Of a DNA stretch of 64,000 nucleotides, positions 51,309-59,811 are shown one piece after another. Origin of the DNA: Galbitalea sp. SE-J8 (GTDB lineage Bacteria > Actinomycetota > Actinomycetes > Actinomycetales > Microbacteriaceae). The translations under genes were made by a program, and so were the position numbers. Under the pieces are notes generated by a model, which did not search any database, had not been told where the DNA came from, and saw only the letters and a list, made by a program, of their open reading frames with translations. The stretch's first letter is position 1. Every line of letters starts with the position of its first letter. Location of the stretch: the NCBI RefSeq assembly GCF_030345695.1, contig NZ_JAUASV010000013.1:1-64000 (forward strand), read 5' to 3'.

Positions 51309-53316
51309 GAACGACGCGTCAGCCGCCCCGAACGCCCCCGCCGCCGAGCCGACCGCCACCCTCGCATCCGGAATCCGCACCGCCGACCTCGACCCCGCCG
51401 TCCGGCCCCAGGACGACCTGTTCCGGCACGTGAACGGCCGCTGGATCGAGCGCACCGAGATCCCCGCCGACAAGGCGCGCTACGGCAGCTTCTACGCGCT
51501 CGCGGAGGAGGCCGAGAAGGCTGTGCACGCGATCATCGAGGAGTCGCAGCAGGCCGAGCCCGGCACCGAGGCGCGCAAGATCGGCGACCTGTTCGCGAGC
51601 TTCATGGACGAGGAGCGCATCGAGGCGCTCGGCGCGACGCCTATCGTGCCGCTGCTCGCCGAGGCGACCGCTCCGACGACCACGAGCGAGTTTCTGCGCG
51701 CGCTCGGCGCGCTCGAGCGCCGCGGCATCGGCGGCTTCTTCGGCATCTACATCGACAACGACCCGGGCGACCCGAGCCGCTACCTGCCGTTCTTCGTGCA
51801 GGGCGGCATCGGACTCCCCGACGAGTCGTACTACCGCGAGGAGCGCTTCGCCGACGTGCGCGACCGGTACCTCGCGTTCGTCGAGAAGCAGCTCGCGAGC
51901 GCGGGAGCGACGGAAGCTGCGGCCGCGGCCGGGCGTATCCTCGCGCTCGAGACCGACCTGGCCGCCTTCCACTGGAACAACGTCGACTCGCGCGACAGCG
52001 AGAAGACCTACAACCTGCGCTCGTGGGACGAGCTGCGCGCGATGGCCGCCGGCGTCGACCTCGACGCGTGGGCCGAGGGCATGGGTGTGCCGGCATCCGC
52101 GTTCGCCGAGGTCGTCGCCTACCAGCCGAGCTTCGTCGAGGGCCTCGCGACGCTGCTCACCGAGGAGCGTCTCGACGACTGGAAGGTGTGGCTCGCCTGG
52201 CAGGTCGTGCGCTCCAACGCCGCCTACCTGTCGAGCGAGTTCGTCGAGGCCAACTTCGACTTCTACGGCCGCACGCTCACCGGCACGCCCGAGATGCGCG
52301 CCCGCTGGAAGCGCGGCGTGAGCCTCACCGAGGGCGCGCTCGGTGAGGCGATCGGCCGGATCTACGTCGAACGGCACTTCCCGCCGAGCGCGAAGACCGC
52401 GATGGACGAGCTCGTCGGCAACCTCATCGAGGCGTACCGCGAGAGCATCACGAACCTCGACTGGATGACGGATGCCACGCGCGAACGTGCCCTCGCCAAG
52501 CTCGACCGGTTCACGCCGAAGATCGGTTTCCCGGTGAAGTGGCGCGACTACTCCACGCTCGCGATCGATCCGTCCGACCTGATCGCGAACGTGCGCGCGG
52601 CCGACGAGTTCGAGTTCCAGCGCGAGATCGGCAAGATCGGCTCGCCGATCGACCGCGACGAGTGGTTCATGCTGCCGCAGACGATCAACGCGTACTACAA
52701 CCCCGGGTTCAACGAGATCGTGTTCCCGGCGGCGATCCTGCAGTTCCCGTTCTTCGACGAGACCCGGGATGCGGCGGCCAACTACGGCGCGATCGGCGCG
52801 GTCATCGGACACGAGATCGGGCACGGCTTCGACGACCAGGGCTCCAAGTTCGACGGCGACGGCCGGCTCACCGACTGGTGGACCGCCGACGACCGCGCCG
52901 CGTTCGAGACGCGCACGGCATCCCTCATCGCCCAGTACGAGCCGCTCGTGCCCGCCCAGCTGACCGGCGACGAGCACCACGTCAACGGCGCCCTGACGAT
53001 CGGCGAGAACATCGGCGACCTCGGCGGGCTGTCGATCGCGTGGAAGGCCTACCTCATCTCGCTCGACGGCGCCGAGCCGCCGATCGTCGACGGGCTCACG
53101 GGCGCCGAACGCTTCTTCCTGTCGTGGGCGCAGGCCTGGCAGCAGCGGTCGCGCGACGAGGAGGTCATCCGTCTGCTCGCGATCGATCCGCACTCGCCGA
53201 ACGAGTTCCGCTGCAACCAGATCGTGCGCAACATCGACGAGTTCTACGCGACCTTCGGGGTCACGCCGGACGACGCACTGTGGCTCGATCCGGAGGAGCG
53301 CGTCACGATCTGGTGA
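51307..53316 (+). CDS. M13-family zinc metallopeptidase (neprilysin/PepO-like)
   Basis: The 669-residue peptidase has the zinc motif HEIGH (His502, Glu503, His506) in GAVIGHEIGHGFDDQG, the third ligand Glu in GENIGDLGG, the substrate motif NAYYNP, and the C-terminal EFRCNQIVRN. It has no signal peptide, so a cytoplasmic oligopeptidase role is likely. A TAGGCT -10 box seven bases before the ATG indicates a leaderless message. The length is normal for the family. Confidence 0.95.
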   Translation: MNDASAAPNAPAAEPTATLASGIRTADLDPAVRPQDDLFRHVNGRWIERTEIPADKARYGSFYALAEEAEKAVHAIIEESQQAEPGTEARKIGDLFASFMDEERIEALGATPIVPLLAEATAPTTTSEFLRALGALERRGIGGFFGIYIDNDPGDPSRYLPFFVQGGIGLPDESYYREERFADVRDRYLAFVEKQLASAGATEAAAAAGRILALETDLAAFHWNNVDSRDSEKTYNLRSWDELRAMAAGVDLDAWAEGMGVPASAFAEVVAYQPSFVEGLATLLTEERLDDWKVWLAWQVVRSNAAYLSSEFVEANFDFYGRTLTGTPEMRARWKRGVSLTEGALGEAIGRIYVERHFPPSAKTAMDELVGNLIEAYRESITNLDWMTDATRERALAKLDRFTPKIGFPVKWRDYSTLAIDPSDLIANVRAADEFEFQREIGKIGSPIDRDEWFMLPQTINAYYNPGFNEIVFPAAILQFPFFDETRDAAANYGAIGAVIGHEIGHGFDDQGSKFDGDGRLTDWWTADDRAAFETRTASLIAQYEPLVPAQLTGDEHHVNGALTIGENIGDLGGLSIAWKAYLISLDGAEPPIVDGLTGAERFFLSWAQAWQQRSRDEEVIRLLAIDPHSPNEFRCNQIVRNIDEFYATFGVTPDDALWLDPEERVTIW

Positions 53317-53350
53317 CGCGCCCCGCCGACCAGGAGTCCAGGAGGCCAGG

Positions 53351-54247
53351 ATGATCGAATCGCGCGAGCGCAGCAGCGCGCGGCGGCGTTCCCGCGCCGG
53401 CCGGCACGTCGGCGAGTCCGCTCCGAGCTTCGAGGGGTCGTTCCGCGCGCTGGGCACGCTCGCCTACGAGGGCGCGGCGGTATCGGCGCACGTGACGGAT
53501 GCCGCGTCCGGGGCCACCCTGCTGGCGATCGATGACCGCGTGGCGCTGCCGACGGCATCCGTGGGCATGGTGCTGCTGCTCGCGGAGGTGAGTGCGCGGC
53601 TGACGGCCGAGGGCGGGGGCGCGTTCGGGATCGTCGACAAGGACTCCGCTGCGCGGGTCGGCGAGAGCGGGCTCTGGCAGCACCTCCGAGTGCCCGCGCT
53701 GCCGGTCGTCGACCTCGCCGCGCTCATCGGAGCGACGAACGACAACCTCGCGACGAACCTGCTGCTCGACCGCGTGGGCCTCGACGCGGTGCGGTCGCGC
53801 GCGGAGTCCCTGGGGCTCTCGCGCACGGCGCTCCTGGATCGCGCGCGTGACGATCGCGGACCGGACGACGCCCCGCAGTTCTCGGTCGGCTCGACGGCGG
53901 AGCTCGCGGGACTGTTCGCCGCCCTCGCGCGCGGCGAAGCGGTCGACCGGGTCACGAGCGAGCGGGTGCTCGACTGGCTCTCGCTCGGCTCCGACCTGTC
54001 GATGGTCGCGAGCGCGTTCGGGCTCGACCCCCTCGCTCATCGCGGCACCGATCACGGCCTGCGCCTCGTGAACACGACCGGAACGGATGCGGGCGTGCGC
54101 AGCGAGGTCGGCACGCTGAGCGGTCCGCGCGGCCGGGTCGCCTACGCCGTGACGGTGCAGTTCGACGACGACTCGATCGCGCGGCGGCTGCGCGCCCTCG
54201 AGGCGATGCGCACGGTCGGTTCCGACGTGCTCGAATACGTGAGCTGA
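53351..54247 (+). CDS. Class A beta-lactamase-fold protein with replaced catalytic residues
   Basis: The 298-residue protein aligns by pattern with class A serine hydrolases: PTASVGMVLLL, GATNDNLATN and a late TTG. In active enzymes these are SxxK, SDN and KTG. Here the lysine after the serine is Met73 (Ser70 is kept), the SDN serine is Asn130, and the KTG lysine is Thr. An acylation reaction is therefore unlikely. No signal peptide is seen. It may act as a binding or structural protein. It lies 34 bases after the M13 peptidase and could share its transcript. Confidence 0.75.
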   Translation: MIESRERSSARRRSRAGRHVGESAPSFEGSFRALGTLAYEGAAVSAHVTDAASGATLLAIDDRVALPTASVGMVLLLAEVSARLTAEGGGAFGIVDKDSAARVGESGLWQHLRVPALPVVDLAALIGATNDNLATNLLLDRVGLDAVRSRAESLGLSRTALLDRARDDRGPDDAPQFSVGSTAELAGLFAALARGEAVDRVTSERVLDWLSLGSDLSMVASAFGLDPLAHRGTDHGLRLVNTTGTDAGVRSEVGTLSGPRGRVAYAVTVQFDDDSIARRLRALEAMRTVGSDVLEYVS

Positions 54248-54262
54248 CCGCCGCACGCCGTC

Positions 54263-54545
54263 GGTTGAGGAGCCCGCGAGCAGGCGTCTCGAAACCATCG
54301 GTGGTGGTCTCGAGACGCGGCCTCGCTGCGCTCGGGCGCTCCTCGACCGGCGGAGGGGGCGCTCCTCGACCGGCGGGGGTCGCACGGTGTTGGTTGAGGA
54401 GCCCGCGAGCGGAGCGAGCAGGCGTCTCGAAACCATCGTTGGTGGTCTCGAGACGCGGCCTCGCTGCGCTCGGGCGCTCCTCGACCGGCGGAGGGGGCGC
54501 TCCTCGACCGGCGGAGGGGGCGCTCCTCGACCGGCGGAGGGGGCG
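54263..54545. repeat. REP-like array: two long palindromic copies and a 23-bp tandem unit
   Basis: Two direct copies (about 54263-54350 and 54392-54486) have the form GGTTGAGGAGC...GTCTCGAAACC...GGTCTCGAGACGC...GCTCCTCGACC, that is, outer and inner inverted arms. They differ by a short insertion. The tail unit GGCGGAGGGGGCGCTCCTCGA is repeated three more times after copy 2. The array fills the gap between two convergent genes. Confidence 0.85.
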
Positions 54546-54613
54546 CTCGACGAGCGCGACGACGAGCGCGACGCCGAGCGCGACGGTGAGCAGCGCGAGG
54601 TCGCGGGGCCGGA

Positions 54614-55867
54614 TCAGGCCGAGTCGCGCTCCGCCTCGCCGACGGATGCCGCGGCCTCCGGCACCTCGACGCCGAACAGCGCCTCGACCGCGGTGACGAA
54701 TGCGGCGGCCTCGCCGGCGCGGGCGAGCTCGCGTCCGCGCTCGCTCGGACCGTGCAGCAGCACGCCCGCGAAATGGCGCAGCGCCTGCTCGACGCGGCCG
54801 TCCTCGTCGTGCTTCGCGGCGCGCGCGACCTCGGTCTCGAGCAGGCCGAGCACGTGGCTGCGCAGCGCGACGATCGCCGGGTCGATCCTCGCGTCGGCGG
54901 CGAAGTCGGCGGCGGCGCTCGCGACGATCGCGCGCGCGTCCCGGGTCGCGGTGAGCTGCTCGAGCGGGGCGTGCAGGCCGATCGTCTCGAGGTCGAGCAG
55001 CGCGACGCCCTCGACACCGGCCACGCCGGGGTCGACGTTGCGTGGCAGGCCGAGGTCGACGATGAGACGGCGCCCGGGCGCGACATCCGCCGCGGTGATC
55101 GCGAGGTTCGCGGTGCAGGTGAGCACGACATCCGCCGCGGCGATCGCGGGAGCGAGCTCGAGCGCGTGCCGCAGTCCGTGCTTGAGCGCGAACGCGGCGC
55201 CGCGGCCGGAGGGGGAGAACACGGCGATGTCGACGACGCCGCGGTCGCGCAGCGCGGCGACGGTCGTCGCGGCGTACTGGCCCGTGCCGACGACGAGCAC
55301 GGGCGTCGCGCTCCAGTCGGCGATGCGGCTGCCGACGAGCTCGAGCGCGAGGCGCACGAGGGAGCGCCCGGCGCCACCGAGCGAGGTGCGGTTCTTCACG
55401 CCGCGCGAAGTGTGCGACGCGCGCTGGAACAAGCGTTCGAGCGCGCTCGAGGTCGTGCCGCCCCGCCGCGCCGCGTCGAGCGCGCGGCCGACCTGGCCGG
55501 CGATCTCGTCCTCGCCGACGACGATCGACTCGAGACCGCTCGTGACGGCGAACAGGTGGTGGGCGACGTCGTCACCGTCGAGCACGGTGACCTGCGAGCG
55601 CAGCGCGTCGAGCGTGACCCCGGATGCCGCGGCGAGCGCCTCGAACGTCGTCTCGACCGCGACCGCACGGGCGGCCGTGAGCGGCTCGTCGATGTCGAGG
55701 TAGGCCTCGAACCGGTTGCAGGTCGCGAGCACGACGGCGCCCGTGACGACCTCGCCGCTCTCGACGAGGGCGGCCTGGGCCGCGGGGGCTCCGGTGGAGA
55801 GTGCCTCGAGCAGGTCGAACGACGCGTTGCGGTGGTTCGCGGTCAGGCACAGGAGCACGTACCTCAT
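54614..55867 (-). CDS. hemA: Glutamyl-tRNA reductase
   Basis: The 417-residue enzyme reduces glutamyl-tRNA to glutamate-1-semialdehyde, the first committed step of tetrapyrrole synthesis. The catalytic cysteine is Cys50 in [23 protein letters not shown] follows, and the NADPH domain has VVGTGQYA. The C-terminal dimerisation helices are present. The ATG 55867 overlaps a CATAAT -10 box; the GTG three codons later is seven bases after that box, so the true start may be 55858. It is divergent from hemE. Confidence 0.95.
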   Translation of the reverse strand: MRYVLLCLTANHRNASFDLLEALSTGAPAAQAALVESGEVVTGAVVLATCNRFEAYLDIDEPLTAARAVAVETTFEALAAASGVTLDALRSQVTVLDGDDVAHHLFAVTSGLESIVVGEDEIAGQVGRALDAARRGGTTSSALERLFQRASHTSRGVKNRTSLGGAGRSLVRLALELVGSRIADWSATPVLVVGTGQYAATTVAALRDRGVVDIAVFSPSGRGAAFALKHGLRHALELAPAIAAADVVLTCTANLAITAADVAPGRRLIVDLGLPRNVDPGVAGVEGVALLDLETIGLHAPLEQLTATRDARAIVASAAADFAADARIDPAIVALRSHVLGLLETEVARAAKHDEDGRVEQALRHFAGVLLHGPSERGRELARAGEAAAFVTAVEALFGVEVPEAAASVGEAERDSA

Positions 55868-55967
55868 TATGCGCTCGCCGCGCCGCATCCCCCCGCCCCC
55901 GGCCACGGCGCGAGCGCGCGCGCCCACGGCGAGGGGCCAGGATGCGGCACCGCCTAGGGTGGACGCC

Positions 55968-57020
55968 GTGGTCCTGCCCCCCGAACATCCGCTCGCGACG
56001 GGCGCGACCGCATCCGCCCCGCTCATCCGCGCGTACCGGGGCGACCGTCCGGAGCGGCTGCCGGTCTGGTTCATGCGCCAGGCGGGGCGCTCGCTGCCCG
56101 AGTACCGCGAGCTGCGCGTCGGCACGCGGATGCTCGACGCGTGCCTCACGCCCGAGCTCGCGAGCGAGATCACGCTGCAGCCGGTGCGCCGCCACGGCGT
56201 CGACGCGGGCATCTTCTTCAGCGACATCGTCATCCCGGCGCGGCTCGCGGGCCTCGAGGTCGAGATCGTGCCGGGCCGGGGGCCGGTGTTCGCGAACCCG
56301 ATCCGCACGGCATCCGACGTGCTGCGGCTGCGCCCGCTCGACCCGGATGCGCTCGCCCCGATCCGCGAGGCCGTCGCGCGCACGGTCGCCGAGCTCGGCG
56401 CGACTCCGCTCATCGGCTTCGCCGGCGCCCCGTTCACGCTCGCGAGCTACCTCATCGAGGGCGGCCCGTCGAAGGACCAGCAGCGCGCCCGCAGCCTGAT
56501 GTACTCCGACCCGGCCACCTGGGCGGCGCTGCTCAACTGGTGCGCCGACATCTCGGGCGAGTTCCTGCTCGCGCAGGTCGAGGCCGGCGCGTCGGCGGTG
56601 CAACTGTTCGACTCGTGGGTCGGCTCGCTCTCCGAGCGCGACTACATCCGCCGCGTCGCCCCGCACTCGGCGCGCGTGCTGTCGCACCTGCGCGGCACCG
56701 ACGTGCCCAAGGTGCACTTCGGACTGGGCGCGAGCGGCTTCCTGAGCGCGATGCGCGCCATCGGAGCGGATGCGGTCGGCATCGACTGGCGCCTGCCGCT
56801 CGACGAGGCCGCGGCCCGCATCCCCGGGGTGCCGTTGCAGGGCAACATCGACCCCGCGCTGCTGAGCGCGCCGTGGCCGACCCTGCGCTCCCACGTGGTC
56901 GACGTCGTGGAGCGCGGGCGGGACGCTCCCGCGCACGTCGTGAACCTCGGGCACGGCGTGCCGCCCGCGACGGACCCCGACGTGCTCACCCGCATCGTCG
57001 AGCTGGTGCACGGGCTGTGA
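55968..57020 (+). CDS. hemE: Uroporphyrinogen III decarboxylase
   Basis: The 350-residue enzyme converts uroporphyrinogen III to coproporphyrinogen [18 protein letters not shown] at the N-terminus, the [12 protein letters not shown] loop and GLGASGFL are family marks. TAGGGT (55955-55960) is seven bases from GTG 55968, so it is leaderless. The upstream GTG at 55959 overlaps this box and is less likely. The next gene overlaps by four bases. Confidence 0.96.
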   Translation: MVLPPEHPLATGATASAPLIRAYRGDRPERLPVWFMRQAGRSLPEYRELRVGTRMLDACLTPELASEITLQPVRRHGVDAGIFFSDIVIPARLAGLEVEIVPGRGPVFANPIRTASDVLRLRPLDPDALAPIREAVARTVAELGATPLIGFAGAPFTLASYLIEGGPSKDQQRARSLMYSDPATWAALLNWCADISGEFLLAQVEAGASAVQLFDSWVGSLSERDYIRRVAPHSARVLSHLRGTDVPKVHFGLGASGFLSAMRAIGADAVGIDWRLPLDEAAARIPGVPLQGNIDPALLSAPWPTLRSHVVDVVERGRDAPAHVVNLGHGVPPATDPDVLTRIVELVHGL

Positions 57021-58228
57021 CCGACGCCGCGGGACTCGAGGTCACGGTCGTCGGCGGCGGCCTCGGCGGCCTCGTCGCGGCGCGCCGCCTCGCGCTCGGA
57101 GGAGCATCCGTCACCCTGCTCGAGGCGGGCGACCGCCTCGGCGGCACGGTGACGCACCACGTCGTGGGCGGAATCGTGCTCGACGCGGGTGCCGAGAGCT
57201 TCGCGACCCGGGCCGGCACGGTCGAGGGGCTCGCCCGCAGCCTCGGCCTCGGCGACGAGGTGGTGCCGCCGACCGGCGGCGGCTCGTGGCTGCACCGCGC
57301 GGCGGGCGCCGTGCCGCTGCCCGCGACGAGCATCGTCGGCATCCCGGGCGTGCCGCTCGCGCGCGACGTCGTGCGCGTCGTGGGCTGGCGGACGGCGGCG
57401 CGCGCGATGCTCGACGAGCTCATCCCCGGCACGGTCGGCGACGCGGCCACGTCGCTCGGCGCGCTCGTGCGGCGACGGATGGGCGCGGGCGTGCTCGAGC
57501 AGCTCGTCGCCCCCGTCGTGATGGGCGTGCACTCGCAGCATCCGGACGTCCTCGAGGTCGACCGCGTCGCGCCCGGCCTTCGGGCGGCGATGCGTCGCGA
57601 GGGCTCGCTCGCGAAGGGCGTGCGCGATCTGCGCGATCGGGCGCCCGCGGGCGCGGCCGTGCTCGGCATCCGCGGCGGCGTGCACCGGCTCGTCGACGAG
57701 CTGGCCGCCGACCTGGACCGCTTCGGCGTGCGCGTCGAGATCGGCCGGCGGGTCGACCGCGACGAGCCGCTGCCGGGTGAGGTGGTGTGGGCCGCGAACG
57801 ACACCCCGGTCGCGACCCGGGTCTGGCTCGTCACCCTCGTCGTCGAGCAGCCCGCGCTCGACGCGAACCCGCGCGGCAGCGGCCTGCTCGTCGTGCCCGG
57901 CACGCCGGGTGTCGGCGCGAAGGCGCTCACCCACGGCACGGCGAAGTGGGGCTGGCTGCGTGAGAGGGCGGGCGCCGGCCGCCACGTCATCCGGCTGTCC
58001 TACGACCACGAGCCGACGCTCGCGGAGGCGCAGACGGATGCCGCGGTGCTGCTCGGCACGCCCCTCGGCGCGGTCGTCGGCACCGACGTCGTCGCGTGGA
58101 CCCGCGCGTCGCCGCGCACCCTCACCGACGACGAGCGCTGGTACGTCGGCGAGTCGGTCGCGGGCACGGGCATCGCGAACGTCGTCGCGCACGCCGAGCG
58201 CGTCGCCGGCGAGCTGCTCGCGGGCTGA
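57017..58228 (+). CDS. cgoX: Coproporphyrinogen III/protoporphyrinogen oxidase (flavin-dependent)
   Basis: The 403-residue flavoenzyme has VTVVGGGLGGLVAA at its start, GGTVTHH and a C-terminal FAD segment GIANVVAHAERVAGELL. Actinobacterial members oxidise coproporphyrinogen III to coproporphyrin III (older name hemY or hemG). The presence of chdC and cpfC nearby supports this assignment. GTG overlaps the hemE stop (GTGA). Confidence 0.93.
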   Translation: MTDAAGLEVTVVGGGLGGLVAARRLALGGASVTLLEAGDRLGGTVTHHVVGGIVLDAGAESFATRAGTVEGLARSLGLGDEVVPPTGGGSWLHRAAGAVPLPATSIVGIPGVPLARDVVRVVGWRTAARAMLDELIPGTVGDAATSLGALVRRRMGAGVLEQLVAPVVMGVHSQHPDVLEVDRVAPGLRAAMRREGSLAKGVRDLRDRAPAGAAVLGIRGGVHRLVDELAADLDRFGVRVEIGRRVDRDEPLPGEVVWAANDTPVATRVWLVTLVVEQPALDANPRGSGLLVVPGTPGVGAKALTHGTAKWGWLRERAGAGRHVIRLSYDHEPTLAEAQTDAAVLLGTPLGAVVGTDVVAWTRASPRTLTDDERWYVGESVAGTGIANVVAHAERVAGELLAG

Positions 58229-58368
58229 CCGTCGTTTCGTCGATCGACGAAGCTGTTCGATCGACGAAGCTGTTCGTTCACGACCGGTCAATCGCTGCGA
58301 CCCGCGCGGCCGACGGCGGTACCGACAGACCCTCTCCCGGGCGGGAGTACCGGACGAGAATTGACCGC
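58229..58368. repeat. Spacer with a 17-bp tandem repeat and a 12-bp palindrome
   Basis: CGATCGACGAAGCTGTT occurs twice in tandem (58241-58257 and 58258-58274). The first copy overlaps the palindrome CGTCGATCGACG (58239-58250). No gene is visible. The spacer follows the cgoX stop. Confidence 0.7.
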
Positions 58369-58746
58369 ATGACGTCCTTCTCCCGCGCTGACCTCGACCG
58401 CATCGACGCCCCCGAGGAGGTCGGCATCTCCTCGTACCGCCCCGACGGCACCCTCCGCCCGTCCGTGACGATCTGGGGTGTGGCGACGGATGCCGGCTAC
58501 TACGTGCGCAGCGCCCACGGCCCCGAGAACGGGTGGTTCCGCCGCCTCGTGGCGAGCGGTCGCGGGCGCCTGCGGGCGGGCGGAGCGGAGTACGACGTGA
58601 CCCCCGTGCAGCCGACGGATGCAGAGCAGGCCGCCGTCGACGCCGCCTACCTCGGCAAGTACGCGCGCTACCCGAGCATCGTGCGGGGAATCGTCGGGCC
58701 GGCCTGGCATCCAGTGACGCTGCGCCTCGACCCCTCGGTGCCGTGA
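58369..58746 (+). CDS. DUF2255 family protein
   Basis: The 125-residue protein has the DUF2255 pattern: ISSYRPDGTLRPSVTIWGVA, YYVRSAHGPENGWFRRL and TPVQPTD. The fold is like the split-barrel flavin/F420 proteins, but no cofactor site is evident. The function is unknown. Its stop codon is part of a 22-bp inverted repeat. Confidence 0.8.
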   Translation: MTSFSRADLDRIDAPEEVGISSYRPDGTLRPSVTIWGVATDAGYYVRSAHGPENGWFRRLVASGRGRLRAGGAEYDVTPVQPTDAEQAAVDAAYLGKYARYPSIVRGIVGPAWHPVTLRLDPSVP

Positions 58747-58800
58747 GACGACGCAGATCGTCGTTTTGCCGCGCGCATAACGACGATCTGCGTCGTCTCA
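58744..58800. repeat. Inverted repeat with 22-bp perfect arms
   Basis: The arms 58744-58765 and 58779-58800 (starting TGAGACGACGCAGATCGTCG) are exact complements around a 13-base loop. The left arm contains the stop codon of the DUF2255 gene. It is a very stable hairpin and probably ends that transcript. Confidence 0.85.
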
Positions 58801-58831
58801 GCGCGCTCGCCGCCGACGGTAGCGTGGAGGA

Positions 58832-59608
58832 GTGCCCGTGCTCCGCCTGTCCGACGTGTCACTCGTCCGGCAGGGGCGACCGCTCCTCGACGAGGTCGAC
58901 TGGACGGTCGAGGCCGGCGAGCGCTGGGCCCTCATCGGCGCGAACGGCGCGGGCAAGTCGACGCTGCTGTCCCTCGCGGGCGCGGTGACGCATCCGTCGT
59001 CGGGCACGGTCGAGATCCTCGGCGAGCGTCTCGGCCGGGTCGACATCCGTGCCGTGCGCGAGCACATCGGACACGTCAACCCGCGGCACCCGCTCGCGTC
59101 CCCGCTCACGATCGAGCAGGTCGCGCTCACCGGGTTCACCGGCACGACCGAGCTGATGATGCGCTGGCAGCCGACGGATGCCGAGCTCGCCCGCGTCGCG
59201 GAGCTGCTGCGCACGCTCGGCATCGCCGGAGTCGCCCAGTCCCCGTGGACGACCCTCAGCCAGGGCGAGCGGGGCCGCGCGCTCATCGCTCGCGCGCTCG
59301 TGACCGAGCCCGCGCTCGTGCTGCTCGACGAGCCCGCGACGGGACTCGACGTCGCGGCGCGCGAGAAGCTGCTCGGCACGATCGACGCCGTGCACGCCGC
59401 GCACCCGGAGCTCGCGAGCGTGCTCGTGACCCACCACCTCGAGGAGCTGCCGCGCTCGACGACGCACGCGATGCTCATCCGCCACGGGCGCATCACGGCT
59501 GCCGGCGACGCGGATGCCGTGCTCACCACCGAGCGCGTCTCGCACGCCTTCGACCACCCGATCGAGATCGAGCGCCGCGACGGCCGGTGGAGCGCCCGCG
59601 CCCTCTGA
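58832..59608 (+). CDS. ABC transporter ATP-binding protein (ModF/iron-uptake-like)
   Basis: The 258-residue ATPase has Walker A GANGAGKST, signature LSQGERGRALIARAL, Walker B LVLLDEPATGLD and H-loop THH. No permease or binding protein is adjacent, so it may act with distant partners or serve another role. Its place within the haem locus could point to iron or haem handling, which is inference. TAGCGT (58820-58825) is six bases before GTG, so it is leaderless. Confidence 0.85.
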   Translation: MPVLRLSDVSLVRQGRPLLDEVDWTVEAGERWALIGANGAGKSTLLSLAGAVTHPSSGTVEILGERLGRVDIRAVREHIGHVNPRHPLASPLTIEQVALTGFTGTTELMMRWQPTDAELARVAELLRTLGIAGVAQSPWTTLSQGERGRALIARALVTEPALVLLDEPATGLDVAAREKLLGTIDAVHAAHPELASVLVTHHLEELPRSTTHAMLIRHGRITAAGDADAVLTTERVSHAFDHPIEIERRDGRWSARAL

Positions 59609-59811
59609 CCCCATAGCGCCGTAGCGCCATAGCGCCGTCGCTGAGGGGACGCATCTGGTCGGTATGCGCTCCCCGATTCCAACAGAATGCGACCCCTCAA
59701 CCGCTCGAGGGGGTGCGCACCCGCACCCGCCCGCCCCAGCGCCCGGGACAGAAGTCCCGAATCCCGCTCGCCGATTGGTGCCCGTCTGGTGCGCGGGGGA
59801 GGATGGAGGCC
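59609..59811. repeat. Spacer with TAGCGCC repeats and copy C of the dispersed inverted repeat
   Basis: ATAGCGCCGTAGCGCC-type units (59612-59638) precede the left arm CGCTGAGGGGACGCAT (59639-59654). The right arm (59687-59702, ATGCGACCCCTCAACC) is degenerate. The inner sequence GGTCGGTATGCG is shared with copy A. A GGGGGAGG ribosome site for chdC ends the spacer. Confidence 0.75.

Noticed and set aside
54546-54613. Possible short membrane-helix frame on the minus strand just after hemA
   Set aside because: It reads DLALLTVALGVALVVALVE but has no start codon and runs directly into the REP array. It could be a relic but cannot be supported.
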